From a candidate division LCP-89 bacterium B3_LCP (lineage in GTDB: Bacteria > Electryoneota > B3-LCP), in the NCBI GenBank assembly GCA_005223185.1, contig NJBN01000004.1, positions 186,001 to 250,000 on the forward strand: a stretch of DNA of 64,000 bases. The letters are read 5' to 3'. Both the position numbers and the translations under genes were made by a program. Shown here piece after piece: positions 61,634-64,000 of this stretch. Positions within the stretch are counted from its first letter, which is position 1. Every line of letters starts with the position of its first letter. Under the pieces are notes generated by a model, which was given only the letters and a program-made list of their open reading frames with translations, searched no databases and was not told the origin of the DNA.

Positions 61634-62523
61634 AGGAAAAATCCCAGGACATATTTACCAGATACAAACAGAAGTACGCACGTTAATAAGACTTTGATAG
61701 CTCTTGCCGGAATGTAACGCTGCAGTCTGGCGCCCGTGTACATCCCCGCTGCCCCTCCTATACCGAACATAAACCCCAACAACCAATCCGGTGAAATTGA
61801 CAGACCGCTGGCGGAAAAGTAGGGTGATATGACTGTGTAGATAATCGCCCCTGCAACAGAAGATATAAACGTTCCTAAAAGTGCAGCTCCTGCGATAGTG
61901 TGCACTGGAAGTCTGAACATCGCTACCAATAATGGGGCCATGATAGCTCCGCCGCCGATGCCGTAAATCCCTCCGACGACGCCCACTAACAAGCTTAAAC
62001 CACCAATTGTCAGAGTAGATGCTGTATAGCTCTCACCATTGAATACGTAGCCCAACTTTTTTAGATTAATATAAGGATCCGTGATTTCAAAATCCCCTTT
62101 TTTGAGTGATGGATTTTTGCTCTCTTTGCGAAATATGTCCTTCCCCAATCTCACTCCAATATAGAGAAGCACCAGACCGGCGAACAACTTGAATGTGCCA
62201 GGATCAGGAAGGTATTTAATCCGTATAATAGCGCCAATAAATATTCCGGGCAAATACGCTATTGCCATGGTGATAACCAACGGCCAGACTATGCGCTTTT
62301 CGCGATAATAGCGGAGCACTCCGCTGGGGATGGCTACAATGTTATAAATCATATTGGTGGGACTCACTGCCGGGCTGGTGAATCCTAAGACGCTTATCTG
62401 GAAGGGCAATAGCAGAAAAGCGCCGGACACGCCGCCCATTGAGGTGAGCGTTGAAATAACGAACATCACGGCTATAGGCAGCCACCAGTAGGTCTCAACG
62501 CCGCTTATGGGGAAGTGAATCAT
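61630..62523 (-). CDS. TauE/SafE-family permease
   Basis: A 297-residue inner-membrane protein with eight hydrophobic helices in two related halves, each carrying a GxxGGxxxGPLL-like segment (GVSGAFLLLPF and GIGGGAIMAPLLVA). The family exports sulfite, sulfonates or similar anions. The specific substrate is not visible from sequence. It converges on hemA with a 4-bp overlap of the ends. Confidence 0.88.
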   Translation of the reverse strand: MIHFPISGVETYWWLPIAVMFVISTLTSMGGVSGAFLLLPFQISVLGFTSPAVSPTNMIYNIVAIPSGVLRYYREKRIVWPLVITMAIAYLPGIFIGAIIRIKYLPDPGTFKLFAGLVLLYIGVRLGKDIFRKESKNPSLKKGDFEITDPYINLKKLGYVFNGESYTASTLTIGGLSLLVGVVGGIYGIGGGAIMAPLLVAMFRLPVHTIAGAALLGTFISSVAGAIIYTVISPYFSASGLSISPDWLLGFMFGIGGAAGMYTGARLQRYIPARAIKVLLTCVLLFVSGKYVLGFFL

Positions 62524-62567
62524 ATACGGTTTGATTATCTGAGAGTGTTGAAGAGATATGTTTTTCC

Positions 62568-62692
62568 GTCATTGCGAGGAATCCGTCAGCCGACGGATGA
62601 CGAAGCAATCTCTTTATATTCAACGGGTTATGAGATTGCTTTGCCCCAATAAATTGGGGCTCGTCCCGTAGGGACTCCAATGGAGCAATGAC
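62568..62692 (-). repeat. GTCATTGC dispersed repeat, copy 2 (about 125 bp)
   Basis: Reverse complement of the element at 32910-33022, with the same GTCATTGCTCCATTGGAGTC end, CTACGGGACGAG block and AGCAATCTC/GAGATTGCT arms, plus about 12 extra bases. It lies between the permease and YkgJ genes. Confidence 0.8.
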
Positions 62693-62727
62693 TTTCGGGG
62701 ATTATTACAGTAGTATCAATTATATTA

Positions 62728-63522
62728 TTATCCGCTCAGGGCGGAGGGTTTGATGTCAATGGTCTTTTCAGCGAACAGGGCAAACTTCAGCCAGCGGAAA
62801 CCGAAGCGCAGGAGTTCTTCATCGTCAACCATTATTTTGTCGATCAATCCCTCTTCAAGGTCGAAACGCTGCAGAAATGTACTCTCTTTGATGAAATACC
62901 TGAACTTGTCCAGATTGTAACAAGCCATGTGGAAGAGTTCCATGCGGGGTACGTCCAACTGTTTGCCTTGCGTAAAATAGTCGTGCAGGGTGATCTCTTT
63001 ATATAGTTTACCGAATTCATCGAAGGCTTCCAGACCTTGATCGGTGCGCCACTGCCCGATAGTCCATTCGGTGTCCCCCTCAGCGAATCCTTTACAGACG
63101 TCCTCCTTCAGGATGAAGTAGAAATCTTCATCAGAATCGTTCTCACCTTCCTTGGGAGAAGCGAGACCTACGGGATAATAGCGGCAAGCCCAGGGGCGGT
63201 CTTCGTAAATGGTGCACCCCTCCGAACCGACGAAATGGCACGTTTTTCCCTCGTTATCCTGCATTTTCAGCAGGATAACCGGATAGTTCTGGTTTTTGTC
63301 TATCGGAGTTATGGTATAATTATCCAGAAATTCTTCCGAAGATATTCCCAGCCGGTTCTTCATGCGAAGTATATCGTAGGGCGTCAGGAATATGTTGACG
63401 TCGCCGCAGCATTCGTTGAAGCAGGACACGCCCGGTCGGCAGTTGAACTTGAAGGTATCATCGGCTGTCAACCGAGGATATTCTTCCAGGATAGCTCTCT
63501 TAAGGTTTTCTATCTCTCGCAT
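62728..63522 (-). CDS. YkgJ-family cysteine cluster protein
   Basis: A 264-residue cytoplasmic protein. The cysteine cluster is FNCRPGVSCFNECCGD near the start, followed by CHFVGSEGCTIYEDRPWACRYYP, the signature spacing of the YkgJ/UPF0153 family. It likely binds a metal or Fe-S cluster; the function is not known. The upstream zinc-finger gene ends directly at its ATG (TAG then ATG), so they are co-translated. Confidence 0.85.
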   Translation of the reverse strand: MREIENLKRAILEEYPRLTADDTFKFNCRPGVSCFNECCGDVNIFLTPYDILRMKNRLGISSEEFLDNYTITPIDKNQNYPVILLKMQDNEGKTCHFVGSEGCTIYEDRPWACRYYPVGLASPKEGENDSDEDFYFILKEDVCKGFAEGDTEWTIGQWRTDQGLEAFDEFGKLYKEITLHDYFTQGKQLDVPRMELFHMACYNLDKFRYFIKESTFLQRFDLEEGLIDKIMVDDEELLRFGFRWLKFALFAEKTIDIKPSALSG

Positions 63523-63813
63523 CTATTCTTCCTCATCATTTGAAGTTACAATACGGCTACGAATGGCGGTGTCAGACCAGACCGGCAGAGGGCCTGATTG
63601 TCCCGTTGCGGGATCCAGGCGATAGCGGTAGGATGCCTTAACTTCGTATTTCTCCATCATGTGATCCCAGCCTTTTATAAAGTAGGGACAATCGTCACTG
63701 AAGCAGGCGTACTGTATGTTAGCACCCCACGATGATTCTGCTGGTGGCAGCCATTTTAACAGCCTCGCTCCACAGTGTGGGCAGGTTGGTTTTTCGTTGT
63801 TTTGCATGATCAT
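63523..63813 (-). CDS. Small zinc-finger protein (Ogr/Delta-like)
   Basis: A 96-residue protein. Two CxxC-type pairs (CPHCGA at the N-terminus and YACFSDDCPYF after 25 residues) form one zinc site, with a basic tail. It resembles the Ogr/Delta phage-activator finger group, which bacteria reuse. The second methionine (63807) is an equally good start. It overlaps nothing but abuts the YkgJ gene, suggesting a joint role. Confidence 0.75.
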   Translation of the reverse strand: MIMQNNEKPTCPHCGARLLKWLPPAESSWGANIQYACFSDDCPYFIKGWDHMMEKYEVKASYRYRLDPATGQSGPLPVWSDTAIRSRIVTSNDEEE

Positions 63814-64000
63814 GTAATTTACTACTAATCTTTAGATTTTTCAAGGGGATTGTGGGATTTAAGCTTTACACTTGGTTGTATGGAACATTCCATGCTGCTA
63901 GTTAAAAACAGCCATTCTATGCACCGGACTGAAGTTCCGGTGCTCACTCTTTAGATCTAATTGACTAAAGTCAATAAGCAATATTTCTCTTAGTCACTTT
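63814..64000. other. Right-edge stretch without a gene
   Basis: 187 bp. It contains GCACCGGA-CTGAAGT-TCCGGTGC, a hairpin near 63920-63942, and TTGACTAAAGTCAA near 63960. Presumably it is the promoter region of the zinc-finger gene. Nothing else is recognised. Confidence 0.5.

Overview
This 64 kb window is a chromosomal stretch from a bacterium that most resembles an uncultured lineage of the FCB superphylum (Fibrobacteres-Chlorobi-Bacteroidetes relatives). Five secreted proteins end in the same C-terminal sorting-domain type (YPNPFNP near its start, a GxYxxxFD/WxxxxLPSGIYF-like core and a terminal LxK), which is the hallmark of type IX-like secretion in that group. The phylum cannot be fixed from the sequence. 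I see no rRNA, tRNA, CRISPR array, transposase or phage block. Intergenic regions are rich in short palindromic and 100-130 bp dispersed repeats.

Layout. 1-10 kb: truncated uvrC, a methionine gamma-lyase-like enzyme, three secreted proteins plus an orphan sorting-domain relic, a membrane-anchored XRE regulator, the fumarase class I alpha subunit and elbB. 10.9-17.6 kb: two lipoproteins, rplU-rpmA-mdh, a Nudix hydrolase and an MFS transporter. 17.8-29 kb: a large secreted protein, a second Nudix hydrolase, a TPR/VCBS/UnbV protein, a response regulator, an arabinokinase-N-domain-like protein and a C25-family peptidase. 29-36 kb: rhomboid protease, ABC-2 exporter, radical SAM activase, MFS exporter and ychF. 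36-42.2 kb: a selenoprotein redox operon. 42.4-51 kb: dapF, two paralogous TPR proteins, tdh, selB, a DUF523 protein and an amidohydrolase. 51.3-58 kb: a sulfotransferase/glycosyltransferase cluster. 58-64 kb: a secreted M23 peptidase, hemA, a TauE/SafE permease and a YkgJ protein with a zinc-finger partner.

The most interesting part is 36-42.2 kb. Two TlpA/thioredoxin-like proteins appear broken by an in-frame TGA. In both, the TGA sits exactly where the first cysteine of the CxxC redox motif belongs (UxxC), the frame stays open on both sides, and a perfect hairpin with a GAT loop follows after 10-14 nt, as expected for a bacterial SECIS element. A third, 47-codon membrane gene that would be missed by ordinary gene calling also ends in a UxxC motif with its own hairpin. 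A fourth gene, a small lipoprotein, ends at tandem TGA codons followed by another hairpin of the same type. selB, the selenocysteine-specific elongation factor, lies 4 kb away on the same strand, so the genome very probably decodes UGA as selenocysteine.

These genes share one strand and one good promoter with an outer-membrane barrel gene. They lead into an unusual fusion of a GltD-like NAD(P)H/FAD module with a NapH-like membrane polyferredoxin. I infer a cell-envelope selenothiol relay fed by cytoplasmic NAD(P)H. Its substrate is unknown.
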